A stretch of 64,000 nucleotides of DNA from NCBI GenBank assembly GCA_950295325.1, contig OX485809.1, forward strand, positions 40,703,081 through 40,767,080. Reading direction: 5' to 3'. Below, one piece after another: positions 45,471 to 57,146 of the stretch (position 1 is its first letter; each line of letters opens with the position of its first letter). This DNA is from Polytrichum commune (lineage: Eukaryota > Streptophyta > Polytrichopsida > Polytrichales > Polytrichaceae). The translations under genes and the position numbers were made by a program. The notes under the pieces were generated by a model. It made no database searches, was not told the DNA's origin, and worked only from the letters and a program-made list of their open reading frames with translations.

Positions 45471-48152
45471 GAACATGACAACATAACTAGGATTGACCCA
45501 TTACCTCAAATCAAGGTCACCAAAAATATTGGTGTTCCACATACGACATAAATGCAATGTCACAAAAATGGGAGCACGGAAATCATGTACATGTTCACTA
45601 GCATCTTCTACACTAAGGTTGTGGGCATCTTGATGGGGGGGGGGGATTTATCTTTATTCAATATTTGTTTTGATGCAAATCACGCACATTAAACATGAGG
45701 AGGAGGGTGGTTACTAGAGGCATGAATTGCCACGAGTATGAAAAGGTGTCCATGATTAGAGTATTTAAATTCCAACACTACAACTCCCTGGAAGACGATT
45801 GAAATTTCTAAAAACATACGAGAGAGATATGGCAGTAGCATGCACATAAAAGGATTTTTGATAAGCTTGGACATATGCACTTTTGTGAGACCAACATTAA
45901 ACTTCAAGTCTGAAAAATGTACAGTTATAAAGGAGATGAGAAGGGGGAACATTTGCATACCTTGGACTATGGCTGGGAAATAACAAATTACTATGTAGAA
46001 TGATTGTGCATTACAATTGCAGTCCGACACGTATGAAGGTTGATAAAAAGTTTATGGGGTACGCATGCTCAATGTCAACAATTTAGTTGTGAGTACATGG
46101 TATACACGACAAGGGGGACTTATTTATGACATTTGAATTTGCATTCCTGAATGACAATGAAGGTGAATACAAATAAAGAATAAGGATGGAACGTGTACAT
46201 GCATGTCATGGACATTATTATGTAGTTTGTATTGAGGATATGTGCGAGCCAATTCGCAAAATTCTACGAGACACATTTTGCAATCCGAAATCCTAGCCAA
46301 GATACAAGTGCCAAATGACAATTTATGGAGCAATTCCCAAAGGGATGCGTTGAACCTCTGTGCCAAACTTCCCATGAGTTTGTGTTGCTAGCCTAATCCC
46401 TAATCCCAATGATTCCCAACGAGGATCTCGTGTGTACATGTGAGGAATGCAAGTCCAAACGAACTGAAAATCAAAGAGAAGGTTTTTGCACAACCTTGTT
46501 GGAGTGGCTACATCATAACTATGTGGCTGCCAACTTGAGATTGCCTAGCCTTGTTGGGTGCAACTTGTGAGGGGCTGATCACACCGGGCAGTTCAGACAC
46601 CATCCGTCGACATCTCTTGCTGTAATAGTGTGAAAAGTGGTGGACCGACATCTATTTATGAACATAATCCCCAACAATGTCACGGTTGGAATTGGACAGA
46701 AAGTTTGGTGTGATCGGGGCATGAGTCTCATACATGAATGCATCACAAGAATGTTTTGGTAGTAGGTCTTGGAAACATCGGAGGATGGCCGAGCTTGGGC
46801 ATGCAATTCAATTTTTGAAATGGACATGAAGCAAGTTGTGTGCTATGGGCACTAATCAATGTGCAGAGAGTAGCTCTCTAGCAACTTGGGCATCATTTTG
46901 CCCAATAATTAATTAAAGTGTGAAAGTAAGTTAGGCAACTTTGAAAATAATATTCTACAATTGGGCAACTTCAAAAAGTAATTTAAAATAAGTTAGACAT
47001 TCATCCAAACTATTTCTATGATTCATGAATAGTTTTCTTAATTTCATCTATGGCGGCTACGATTAACGTAAAAACTTTCCTTAACCAACATTCCTTGCCT
47101 TAAAGTTTGTCTTTTACTTGTATGTTAGGGTTTTGCTTGGCAACAAATTTTGCTTTGATTTGATGCTACTTTGTTGGATTCCAGTGAATGTCACTTGCAT
47201 TATTATGATTTTAGACACTCTTTGAATGTTATTTCTTTTTCTTTGAACACTCGACAAAATGAATTTCCCAAAAATTTAGGCACCTTCAAAATTAATTATT
47301 TTATGCCCAAGCTGCTAGAAAGCTACGTTATATGGTGAAATTTCAAGCTAGATTTCAATCTCATGAGTGATGCGAGGGTGTGTATGAGGACTAAGTGCGA
47401 AGCACCAAAGTTCGACTCGTTAGCAAACTTTGAACTATGGGATGCAATTCCTCTCTCCCATTAAGATGCAAGCTTTGGAGGAGGCAAAGAATGTAATGAA
47501 TAGACCGATATTAGCTAAAACAATGTAAGAAAGCTAACAATTCTCATGCACAACAACTACTCTCTTGTTATTTGCTAAAACAACATTGTAATGTGAGCAA
47601 AGCTTTTGTTGACTTACACAACAAAACCCCAAACAAACCAAATTCACGGTCAAGGTGTGAACATGCCACCGATGCAAGTGCTTTAGAGCTTTTAACTACA
47701 CTCTAACCTCCTTAATATCATGCATGTGACAATCAAAGTGCACATGATATTAAGGAGAATGTAATTTTAACATGGATGCATGATAATAGAGAATTAGTGT
47801 AGCATGTGACATTACGAATAACACAAAGTCAACATTGCAATAATGACAACGATGAGTGAGTGTGCAATTTGAATTCTTTGGTGGATTATTTTAATGTCAA
47901 AATCCATGATATATGGGAGGGAAGTGTGACAATAAGGAAGGATATTTAAACTGAGCACATCGTTCCCTAGGGTTCCGGGATATAAGAGAGGAAGTGACAT
48001 TACGGAAGGCGATATTACAGAGGTGAAGGTGTAATACACCCACTCTCTTAGGTAAGGTCTAGTGGTCTTTCCTTTAAATTATAACATGTTAAATTCCGAA
48101 GGTTGCATGACCGCCGACCAGAGGTCGTTAACAAAATTTCCCGACGTTCGTC
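45471..48152. other. Gene-free region upstream of the R3H-SUZ gene
   Basis: About 2.7 kb. Minus-strand open frames of 80-110 codons (45689-46030, 46124-46375, 46579-46827) may be worn transposon sequence, but no domain is recognisable. A run of 13 G lies near 45635-45647. Confidence 0.45.
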
Positions 48153-48208
48153 GGCCCACACATACAGAACGAAACCTCATACATCGACCCTTGGCTTATT
48201 AGGGTTTG
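48153..48208 (+). promoter_or_regulatory. GGCCCA site II motif and telo-box upstream of the R3H-SUZ gene
   Basis: GGCCCA (48153-48158) and TTAGGGTTTG (48199-48208, an inverted telo-box) stand 170-225 bp before the ATG. The pairing matches the one near the MYND gene. Confidence 0.5.
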
Positions 48209-48377
48209 CCATCTCCAAATGAGAGCACAATCCGTTGGAGCGCACAATTGAGATGGGGTTTTGAAGTTTTGAAGTTTGAAATTACGGATTGCGAGCGCAA
48301 GCTTCTCCTGTTTTGGGTTGAGGATTTTCTGGAATTACCGGAATTCGAGTTTGAGTTTTGTTTTCGCGGTAATAACC

Positions 48378-51300
48378 ATGAGGGTCTCAATTGATCCTAA
48401 CGAGGTGCGTCTCCTTCCTCTCTAGCGCACTTATTTCATCTGCCAATTGCGAATTAGATGATATGATTTTATTGAATGGAGGAGTGGGTTATCAGAGTTC
48501 TGGAATTGAATTTGGAGTGGTGTCCTCAAGGGTTTTCAAGTTTTGTTTTATTTTTTCTACATCCTCTAAGATGTGGAATTGTGAGAGTGAATCAGGAACT
48601 TCTATTTTTTACATGGTATCAATTGGTTACTCAATTGTACGATATGTTTGGGATGTGTTTGGGGTCGGAGTGTTTTATGCAGTTTGGGCTCTCTATGTAG
48701 CGGTCTGTTACTTTACATCGTTCCCCTAAGAAATGTGATTGGATATTACATGTTCGTTGATTTCATCTGTTTTCTTTGCTGGTACCGCGATCAGTCTTGT
48801 CTGCAGAGGATCAAAACGCGGATTCCTAATTGCGCATGTTGAATTCCAGAATTTTTTAGGTTTGCGATTTTCCTTCTCCATGAGGTCAGGGGTTACCTAT
48901 CACTTGTGATCAGTCCATATGCTTAGTCCATATCCACATGACGTCGTATGTGTAGTCTTATTAGTCCCATGTAGCTGTGTTGACGCCACTCGTTGTGTTG
49001 TGGTCACAGGTAGAGGAGCTTGCATGGCTGGTGAAAGACAATTTACAGACCAAGCACCTGATACTTGCGGCTGAGGAGCTATTTGTGGAGTTTCTAGGGC
49101 CTCAGTTCGAGTGAGTTTTGTGTGGGGTTATGAGGATGTCTCTTCTTTTTGCAACTGGAAACCTCCCAACAAGTAATAGTAGGAAGAGTCACTTGTTGAT
49201 GAAGCCATCAGGTTTTGTTTAATTTCTTTATTTGCTATTCTGCGTGTATGGAGCGCAATTGGGTTACATTCATAGAAGGAAGTATATTCTAAAATGTTGA
49301 GTTTATAGTGGAAAGTTTGAGTGAATCTGCATGAGAATTGTGTTCAGGTACCATCATGTGAGACACTGTGCAATTCCAGTTTTATGGAGGATTCTAAGGC
49401 AGGCTGCTGCGGTGATGATGGTGCAGAGAAGGAGCGAGTCTGGAGTTGGAGTCTATGTTGTCTTATCAACGCATGCTTTTGCATCGCCTGGCCGACTGCT
49501 TTGGGTCCTTTTCTTTCCCACTCAAGCATATATGTGTGGTTTCAGTACGTTTACTACAACTCTTGCATCAGCTGTAGTCTATCATTCCTTCAGAATGATA
49601 AGACTGTCCTACACCTTAGAATTTTGTGGTTCTTGTGCTGAAGAAGATTTGGTATTTCTTTCAGATTGGTTCACGAATCTGTTGGTGAAGGAGATGACCG
49701 GCATATTGTCATTCAAAGATGTGAAGAATCAAGCATGTATGTGTTTACAGGCCTCTCACGCTGTTGTATTGTTTCCTAGTTGGTGGGCTTTTTGCTGTTG
49801 CTCTCTTCATATGTGGCCACTCCCAGTATGGCTTAAAGCATAGGCTCTACTCCTTCACAACACTGATTCTCTTACAGTGCATACTTATGAGTTTTAAGGT
49901 TACTATCGCTGCCCTTCTGGGTTAATTTCTCTCTGCACTCCTGTATACCTACCATCCAAATTAGGCAGCCAGTGGCTCAAGAGCCTTATGTACTGGTGTG
50001 ATTTTTGTGCCTGAGTACCTTGGGAGGCGATGTGCAGACCCTTGATGCTTGTGAGTGATGTCCTCGAAAGCTGCTATGGAGAAGTCCATCATTCATCCTC
50101 AAATCGGCAACTTCTACTACGTACTCCCACTGGAGAAGGTCTGTTTCTCGTAAATTCTCAATGGGATTTTAGTAAAACAGCATAATATCAATCTCATTTG
50201 GCTATCAAGGAAAGCACTATTTCTGGAAACTTTACCCAATCGATGTGTGCTCTAAGGCCTTTTTATGTATTACACTTAAGTCCAGCATTGCTTTTTAATC
50301 TCCAGATGGCCAAACAAGGCAACCATCCTTGCAATCAACGGCCTTGTCTTTGGAGGACCGAGAAGCTGCTTACCACGCTGCGAGAGAACGAATTTTTTCA
50401 GACCCTTTGCTTATTTCGGAGGATACTACTGAACACAAAGAGACCCAAAGGGTTCGACCGGTACCCATAGTGGCTCGCCGAATGATAGCCCATGCTTTGG
50501 GGAAACCCAGTGTTTTGGCAACTGTTTTGGTACCAAATGAAATGGTATATGTTCATTCCTTGTCCCTCTGGGTTGGTGAGGTGGAATATTTCTTTGAAGA
50601 ATGCTCTTGTTCCACTATAAGACAATTTGTAAACTTCTGTTCTGTTTGTGTGTTGAAGAGTACAAGTTCCGAAAAGATCGTTCCAGAGGTACTGAAGGAG
50701 GCACCGGTACATTCATCAGCAAAGGCTGCTAGGCGAATGTTGACACAAGCTTTGGGTTTCCCTGTTTCAAACCCATCTTCTCGTGGTGCTGAGAGGCAAC
50801 CTGTCAAGAAGCAGATTCCAATGTTGGCCAATGAGGCAGGTTGCAGGCAATCTGTGGTAAATGCAGATGTAGTTTCTACAGAGGGACTGCATCATGTGGA
50901 AAGAATCGAAGCCACTGAATTGGATAACGATTGTTCGTTTGGTGAGTCAAGAGGGAAAGACTTTGAATCAGCCTGCCTAAACGAGGCTGATCATAGGTGT
51001 GTACAATATCTCTTCATATGCTTTGTGCATTCCTTTACCTTGTGGAGGTCAGTTAATTCTATTTTTCTCTGACCAGTTGTGCAGCATTGGCCTTATACAC
51101 GAAATCAACCTATCCGCTGATATTGACAAGATGATATTTTGGCAGGAACATTGAGGCAACGCCAAGAAAAACTATCCGCAAGGATCAGCCAGGGGCAGCT
51201 GCCCGCAGAATTTTCGCTCAGGCTCTTGGGCTGCCTCAAACTGTTCCATGTCTGCAATCAGTGGATGAAAGTCGGGGAATTCATAACTCCACAATGGCAC

Positions 51301-51650
51301 AACTGGATAGTGCAGGAGGCAAGACTATCTCATCTGCTAATCTAAATAATGTGCAATATTTTTCTGAAGAAAGTACTAGTAATGTGGATTGGCTTACTCG
51401 CCCAGTTGAAAGTACTACTGGATCTTTCAACAGGAGGAGGTCTACAGGAAGTATTCAGGTTATAGACCATAGTAAACTTGAGGTTGTCTTACAGGAAGAG
51501 GTGCGAAAAGGAGGTGGCAAGGGACACAAGGCCGAAAACCGTAGGAGGCTCAAAAAGCAAATTTTTCAAGAGGATCACGAAACTGGAGAATTATTTTTAA
51601 TACCTAACCATAAAAACATGTTGAAGACATCTCCACAGACCAAAGGGTGA
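48378..51650 (+). CDS. R3H-SUZ domain protein, single-stranded nucleic-acid binding
   Basis: I reconstructed eight exons: 48378-48404, 49010-49110, 49427-49504, 49665-49736, 50038-50138, 50306-50544, 50659-50996 and 51146-51650. Together they make 1,461 nt and 486 aa with GT-AG borders. The N-terminus (VEELAWLVKDNLQTKHLI, ELFVEFLG) matches the plant R3H family (Arabidopsis At3g10770 group, from memory). The R3H core is YQRMLLHRLADCFGLVHES with R58-x3-H62, then GEGDDRHIVIQRCEESS. LVSDVL follows at 97-102. The SUZ motif SLEDREAAYHAARERIFS covers 141-158. R3H binds single-stranded nucleic acid and SUZ binds RNA. Three ARRM-x3-ALG motifs lie at 183-192, 230-239 and 338-347. The intron at 50545-50658 is 114 nt, a multiple of three without stops, so retention would insert 38 residues. 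A 10-codon upstream frame lies at 48219-48251. Confidence 0.92.
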
Positions 51651-52912
51651 CGGGATACAACCAAGAAGTACTACCACACACCTTCCCCACTTACTGAATG
51701 TAGCCACACATTGTTGGAACTGTGACTGGCAGATTTGGTTTTGTCAGAATCCTGTTGTTTTCTGATGTCATGAGCTGAGCTTTAGAGACCTGGCAAACCC
51801 CTAAATATTTCTCTTTAGACTCGGTCATTCTTGATTGACACAACTTGGTTTTCCGTCCAATTTTGAGGGTTTGAGAATACTGGCTCTTTGGTATTGGTTT
51901 TGGGGGTTGGTTTTGATATTTAGTATAGAGAATGGACAACATATGTTCTTGTCAAATATACACTATAGCTACATTCATAGAGTGTCATCCATGTAGCTGG
52001 TCTCAAACTAGAGTGCACTGAGACCCATGAACATCATGGGTAATATTGACCGTCATGTGTTCAGAGATTGGATGCCAGGGTTGATAACTTAAACCGGACC
52101 TCTAGAATTTGAGGTGAAATAATGACTAGTCCACATTACTCTGTGGACTTTTATCTGTCAGCTGATGTTGGGTTTTGAGTCTGCACTCAGAATGTTAGAT
52201 TGGAGTTTGGAACTAGTGTGCAGCACTTTGAAGCCACTCAGTATTCATTGATCAATACAAATCACTGTCGAACAAAGGTTACTCATGTTGCCAAATATGT
52301 GGGCGTTATCTCTATTCGGTGCTACCGTCTTTCGGATCGAGTATTGATTCCACTCCGATCCTGCACTTAAAAAACTAGGTACTTGTGATGTGTTTGTGCA
52401 TATACAATTCAGCATACCATCTTTTGTGGTTTCAAGTAGATTGGAGCAGGTGAGTAACTAGAGTGGACTAGTGATTGCACCATGAAGTCAATGGAGAGTG
52501 ATGGCATATAGCACCATTTCAAATCCTCACAGGATACTTGCTTTGGAAAGTCTGGATGAATAATAGTGACAAGGAACATGAGATGTACCAAGAAAGTGAA
52601 TCAGGTGTTAAGATTCTTCCTTAGGGTGAAGAGTATGGCAATCTCAATGACTCGGTATTTGCTTCAATTTTTGTTTGCCTTGAGACAAGTACAGGAGCAA
52701 TTCTGCCCCACAGAGTTGGAAGTTTCGGAGTGGATTGATGAATAGTTCTGTCAACTCATATTTACCCTACAGTTTGCAGGTTTCCATGACATCTATCAGT
52801 CTATAAACTGCTGGCATTCTCCTCCTGAGTCATTTTCGATTCAAAATTTCTAATAGATGAATAGGGCTGATAACCATTACCACTATTCTGTACGGAATCT
52901 TATGCACAAGTT
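51651..52912. other. 3' regions between two convergent genes
   Basis: Contains the 3' UTRs of the plus-strand R3H-SUZ gene and the minus-strand F-box gene. No further gene was seen. Confidence 0.6.
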
Positions 52913-54259
52913 TCAGGGAAGGAAGTCGTAGTACCGCTGCCACTCTCCTTCGATTTCAATCCTCTCTCGCTCGGACTTGAAAGGTAAGTTTACTCGAGAC
53001 CATTCTTTTGTAGCCAGGTTGTACAAAGCAAATCTCCTTGGCACCAGATTGTCCTCTGTCCAGATTCGGTGGTTGTAGGTCACACTTCGGATGCAGGTCA
53101 CATTGTAATCCTCGAGAAACGAACAGACAAACGCATACTGTTCACAAAAAGATGTCGCAACTTTGGTTCCGGTGAAGTTACACTTGACTTCATCCGATGC
53201 TTGACCTTCATTTGTTTTGAACAGCCATTCTCGTAACTCCTCCGGAACACGGTCGACCTCTGTCCACACCTGTCCAAGTGAACACAACTTGTGAACACTC
53301 AGTGCAAATTGTGCACATGGACGTTGTGGGCGATCCGACAGCCAGACTTGCACCACAGCATACACATGGCCTTCCCATGTACCGAGATGGGTGCAGACAG
53401 CATCTTGACATGGCTTTCGGAATGACCTCCATTCATGCCTCACCACATCATATGCCAATATGCGATCTGATTCCTGTGTGAACATGTACAACACATCGTT
53501 GCAGAACACCGAGCCATGGGATAAGGACGGATTGGGGAAATCCATTTCGTGTACCCCCTCACCGTCAATAGAGTTCCATTTCTTGCTTACCGAGTCGTAA
53601 ACGTAAGGCTGCCAGAGGTAATCTCGTATGACAGCGAAGACATGGAATGTGCCATTGCGGTTGTTGACAAACATCCCATCCACTTGCTCTACGCTATCTT
53701 CATCATCCGATGTGATGGAGATCGGTGGAAGCACATGTTGCATCCGTGTCTGGATGTCCAGCAGAAATGTCTTCACTTCCACACGATCATTTTCTCTCCT
53801 CTGCACAAAGGGGATACGGAGATAACCCTCAATGAATTTGGCAGGCCGTCCCTTCTCATAAGGCAATGACATGGGCAGTTGATGCCATGCTTGCAGGCAT
53901 GGATTGTATGTGAGAATGATCTGCCAGTCTCCTTCCGGATGAGCCACACAGAAATAGGGTTTGGGAATTGGGGGTCCTGCATTCTCCAACAAGAATTTCT
54001 CATCTGATGCCACTCGGTTCCAATCCTTGCACACACGACGCAGCTGGAAAAACTCCTGGAGAGGCAACTTGGCGAAAACTTTCTCCAAATTCATGTAGAA
54101 TTGCAAAGTGCCCCATAGCTCCGGGTCCATCTCCACATTGGCGGGAGTTGGCCGCTCTGCCAAGGATGCAAGCACAGGAGGCCGGCTACGAGTGTCACGA
54201 AGCTCAAGCCTTCTGTCATGTCGTATGGAGATCATGTACAGACGAAGCGCAGGGTCCAT
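52913..54259 (-). CDS. F-box protein with C-terminal propeller-like region
   Basis: This single-exon frame of 448 aa has its ATG at 54257-54259 and its stop at 52913. The F-box covers about residues 52-92, with MNLEKVFAKLPLQEFFQLRR, VCKDWNRV and ASDEKFLL; it is somewhat degenerate at its start, lacking the usual LPxxL. From about 100 on come repeated strands with the spacing of galactose-oxidase/Kelch-like F-box proteins: YNPCLQAWHQLPMSLPYEKG, YVYDSVSKKWNSIDGEG, ILAYDVVRHEWRSF and FALYNLATKEWSRVNLPFKS. F-box proteins are substrate receptors of SCF ubiquitin ligases, binding SKP1 through the F-box and a target through the C-terminus. The target is unknown. Large intronless F-box families of this kind occur in mosses and lycophytes. 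Function beyond an SCF role cannot be inferred. Confidence 0.88.
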   Translation of the reverse strand: MDPALRLYMISIRHDRRLELRDTRSRPPVLASLAERPTPANVEMDPELWGTLQFYMNLEKVFAKLPLQEFFQLRRVCKDWNRVASDEKFLLENAGPPIPKPYFCVAHPEGDWQIILTYNPCLQAWHQLPMSLPYEKGRPAKFIEGYLRIPFVQRRENDRVEVKTFLLDIQTRMQHVLPPISITSDDEDSVEQVDGMFVNNRNGTFHVFAVIRDYLWQPYVYDSVSKKWNSIDGEGVHEMDFPNPSLSHGSVFCNDVLYMFTQESDRILAYDVVRHEWRSFRKPCQDAVCTHLGTWEGHVYAVVQVWLSDRPQRPCAQFALSVHKLCSLGQVWTEVDRVPEELREWLFKTNEGQASDEVKCNFTGTKVATSFCEQYAFVCSFLEDYNVTCIRSVTYNHRIWTEDNLVPRRFALYNLATKEWSRVNLPFKSERERIEIEGEWQRYYDFLP

Positions 54260-56084
54260 TGCTCATGTAATCAAATCACATCAAATCAAATGTATCAATT
54301 TGCCGCACCTCCGAACAATTGCAGCAGCAACAACAATCCGCAGCAAACCCTCGTCAACCGACGCAAACCCTCAACACCGAACCCTCTCTTTAACCCAAAA
54401 ACCTCCTTCTCCAACCTCCAGCAAAATCTCTTCCACTCCAGCGGCCTAAATTTGCTACTTCACCACAATTGACCCACGAATTGTTTGCAAACTTCTGTCC
54501 CTGCAAAACCCACCTAACCCTCAGATTCCGCAAATTTTCTTCCACAAGTATCATGGCTTCATCAAATCCAGGACAAAAAGATGGGAAATTGCTGTTCATG
54601 CATTCAATCCAGTCTAGGACCTGCAAAGCTTGTTGGTTGAAATTTGCAGATTAACGATGCAAAATCATCGCGTATATATGAGGCAAGTCTGAAGTTCTTC
54701 ACAGATCAACTTAGAAAGAAAAGCAAAGGATGGATTACTGATTCTCTCTGCAATTGCTATAACACAAGTGACCCACAAATTATGTGCAAACTTCCATCCC
54801 TGCAGAACCCACCTAAGTTAAGCCCCCAATTGCTTCTAAACGTAGTAGGTTGGCTTCATCAGTTCCACCAGAAGGAAAGGAATTGGAAACCATGTGTCTG
54901 ATTCGGCGCCTAAGTTGAACCTCTGCCTCTGGATCCCATTGTTGTAGAACTTATTTTGAACTTAATATGAGATGTTCCAAGCGAGTGCAACCATGCATTT
55001 GAATGGGGTGCGGAGTAGGGACAGTTCCTAAACACCACCTCAGTAACCAATCACAGGTCACCATGTAAGAGTTCGCACAGCACTTAATCAAATGTGCCTC
55101 AGAGTCTAAAGTACTTACATGCCACGATGTGGCCTCGCCACTTTTCAAACTTTCATAACTAGTAAATCTACCAAATTTGGCACAATAAATATAAGTTAAA
55201 GCTCCATGATTATCCTCAAGGCTGGAAATTTTGTTCATAAAATTTGTAAATGTCATGCAATTTTTGTTCTGTAAGCTGAAATGAGATTGACACGATGAGT
55301 GGCCCTTGAGTATATATTTTTTGGAAATTGAGGGTTATTAATCCCTAGATTTTATGGGTTTTTGAAACCATGATGTAGAACATTAGGGTGGGTCCAAGAC
55401 CAAAGAAACTCCAAAACCTGGCGATCCTACCGACTTCCTACTAAAAACAACGTGCGACTGAGTAACTTTAAGCTGAGTAAAACTTACCTTCATGTCCTAA
55501 AGTTAATGCAGGAAGAATACATGCATTCTTGTTCAATTAAGTCATCATAGGAAAATATGAGGATTGCAATGACCAATCAGGTCATACGAAATCACCACAA
55601 TATCAATACCCATGTACAAAGTCTTACAGTATATCACCATAAAATAGGTATGACATCAACACATCAAACAGGTGTACCATATTCTGCGAGCTTCGTTGTC
55701 TGTGTTGCGGATAAACCATGAGATAACAAGAAGATGTAAGTAAAATATTGTTCTCAGTTCTTTTAGATCTTTGAAATACAAGTTCGTGGTTTATTTAGTA
55801 AAGATTTTCACCGCAGAGGGAAACTAAATTTTGTAGTGTCATTTCTCCAACTTCATAGCCATTTTGCGATTTCATAATTTACACACTCCTCAACTGATTG
55901 AGGTGTAGCAAGTCATCTCCAGAGCATGTTTTGCAGCAAGTTTCGGGAGTTTGATCCTGGAATTGGCAGCACAGCAAAAGCCTCGATAGGACAGAGACAA
56001 AACATTCCATCATCTGTGTGACTTAAGCAGGAAGGGACACAGAAAGCAAGTATAGAAGGAGAAGGGAAGATATTGAAGGGAGCA
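54260..56084. other. 5' flank of the F-box gene and spacer
   Basis: No gene is supported. A diverged direct repeat of about 60 bp (GACCCAC, TGCAAACTTC, CCCTGCA, ACCCACCTAA in order) occurs at about 54473-54535 and 54769-54830. Bases from about 55900 to 56084 are probably the leader of the next gene. Confidence 0.45.
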
Positions 56085-57146
56085 ATGACAGGAATGGCGC
56101 CAGGAGCAGGAACACTCCCTTCGGCAGCTTCTCTCACAGCCTCGCCAGCATCGTTGGGAGGAGCAGCAGCAGGAGGTGGAGGCAATGTGGCAGGCCTTAT
56201 GGACCTCATGGCCGACGACCTCACTTTCACCATGGATCGCAAGGAGGAGACTGAGCAAGGTGCCTTTACTAGGGTTTAAGGTTATGTCTTTTGATGAGAT
56301 GTGGTCATCCGGTAGAGTGATGGCTTCCCCTTGCATCTGATTTTCTTCTAAAATTGTGTGTTGCGGAGGTACCGAGGGTTTCCGAAGTGCATGTATATCA
56401 ACATCTGCTTGCCATTGATACGGTTTAGGGTTATGTTGTTTGATGATCTGGTGATCCGGTTGAGTGATGGCTTCCTTTACAAGTGATTTTCCTTCAAAAA
56501 TGTGCATTGCTGAGGTACTCAGCGTTTCCAAAGTGCTTGCATGGCAACATTTGCTTGCCATTAATAGGGTTCAGGGTTATGTCTTTCGATGATGTGGTCA
56601 CCCGGTTGAGTGATGGCTTGTTCTTACAAGTTAATTATTTTCAAAAAATGTTCCTTACCGAGGTACTGAGGGTTTCTGAAGTGCTTGCATATCACCATTC
56701 ACTTGCCATTGATAGGATTTAGGATTACGTCTTTTGATGATGTGGTCACCCGATTGATTGATGGCTTCCCGTTACATCTGACTTCCTTTTAAGAATGTGT
56801 CCGACCGAGGTACTTGGAGTTTCTGAAGTGCTTGAATCTCAGCATTTGCTTGCCATTCAAAGGGTTTACGGATATGTTGTTGGTTTACGATAATATGGTG
56901 ATCTGGTTGAGTGATGGCTTCCCCTTACATCTGACTTCCTTTTAAGAACATGTCTTACTGAGGTACGCGAGGGGTCCTGAAGTGCTTGGATATCAACATT
57001 AGTGTCATACTCTGAAAATGGTTGGGCGGGAATTCACAGCTTTGTTGGAGGACTTAGTTGGCTCTTTGCGCAAGGAGAAGCAAAAGCTGGAGGAGGATGC
57101 GTGGCGTTATGCAGCTCCGCGCTCTCAACCTAAACTCATCTCGTGA
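56085..57146 (+). CDS. Small two-exon protein with C-terminal coiled coil, unknown function
   Basis: The proposed model joins 56085-56259 and 57040-57146 (282 nt, 93 aa). The donor is CAAG-GTGCCT and the acceptor AATTCACAG-CTTTG. The first half is Ala/Gly-rich and probably disordered (APGAGTLPSAASL, GGAAAGGGG), then GLMDLMADDLTFTMDRKEE. Across the join the frame continues as ETEQALLEDLVGSLRKEKQK, then LEEDAWRYAAPRSQPKLIS and TGA. Residues about 55-78 have a heptad pattern fitting a coiled coil. I recognise no named family. The join gives continuous helical sequence from two separate exons, which supports the model. The intron is filled by a tandem repeat, listed separately. Confidence 0.5.
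56271..57005. repeat. Five-copy tandem repeat, ~148-bp unit, within an intron
   Basis: Copies start at 56271, 56421, 56566, 56714 and 56861 (spacings 150, 145, 148 and 147 bp). Each runs AGGGTTTAGGGTTATGT-like, GATGATGTGGTCA, GAGTGATGGCTT, GAGGTAC, GAAGTGCTTG and CTTGCCATT. The last copy ends about 35 bp before the inferred splice acceptor. Identity by eye is about 75-85%. Confidence 0.9.
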
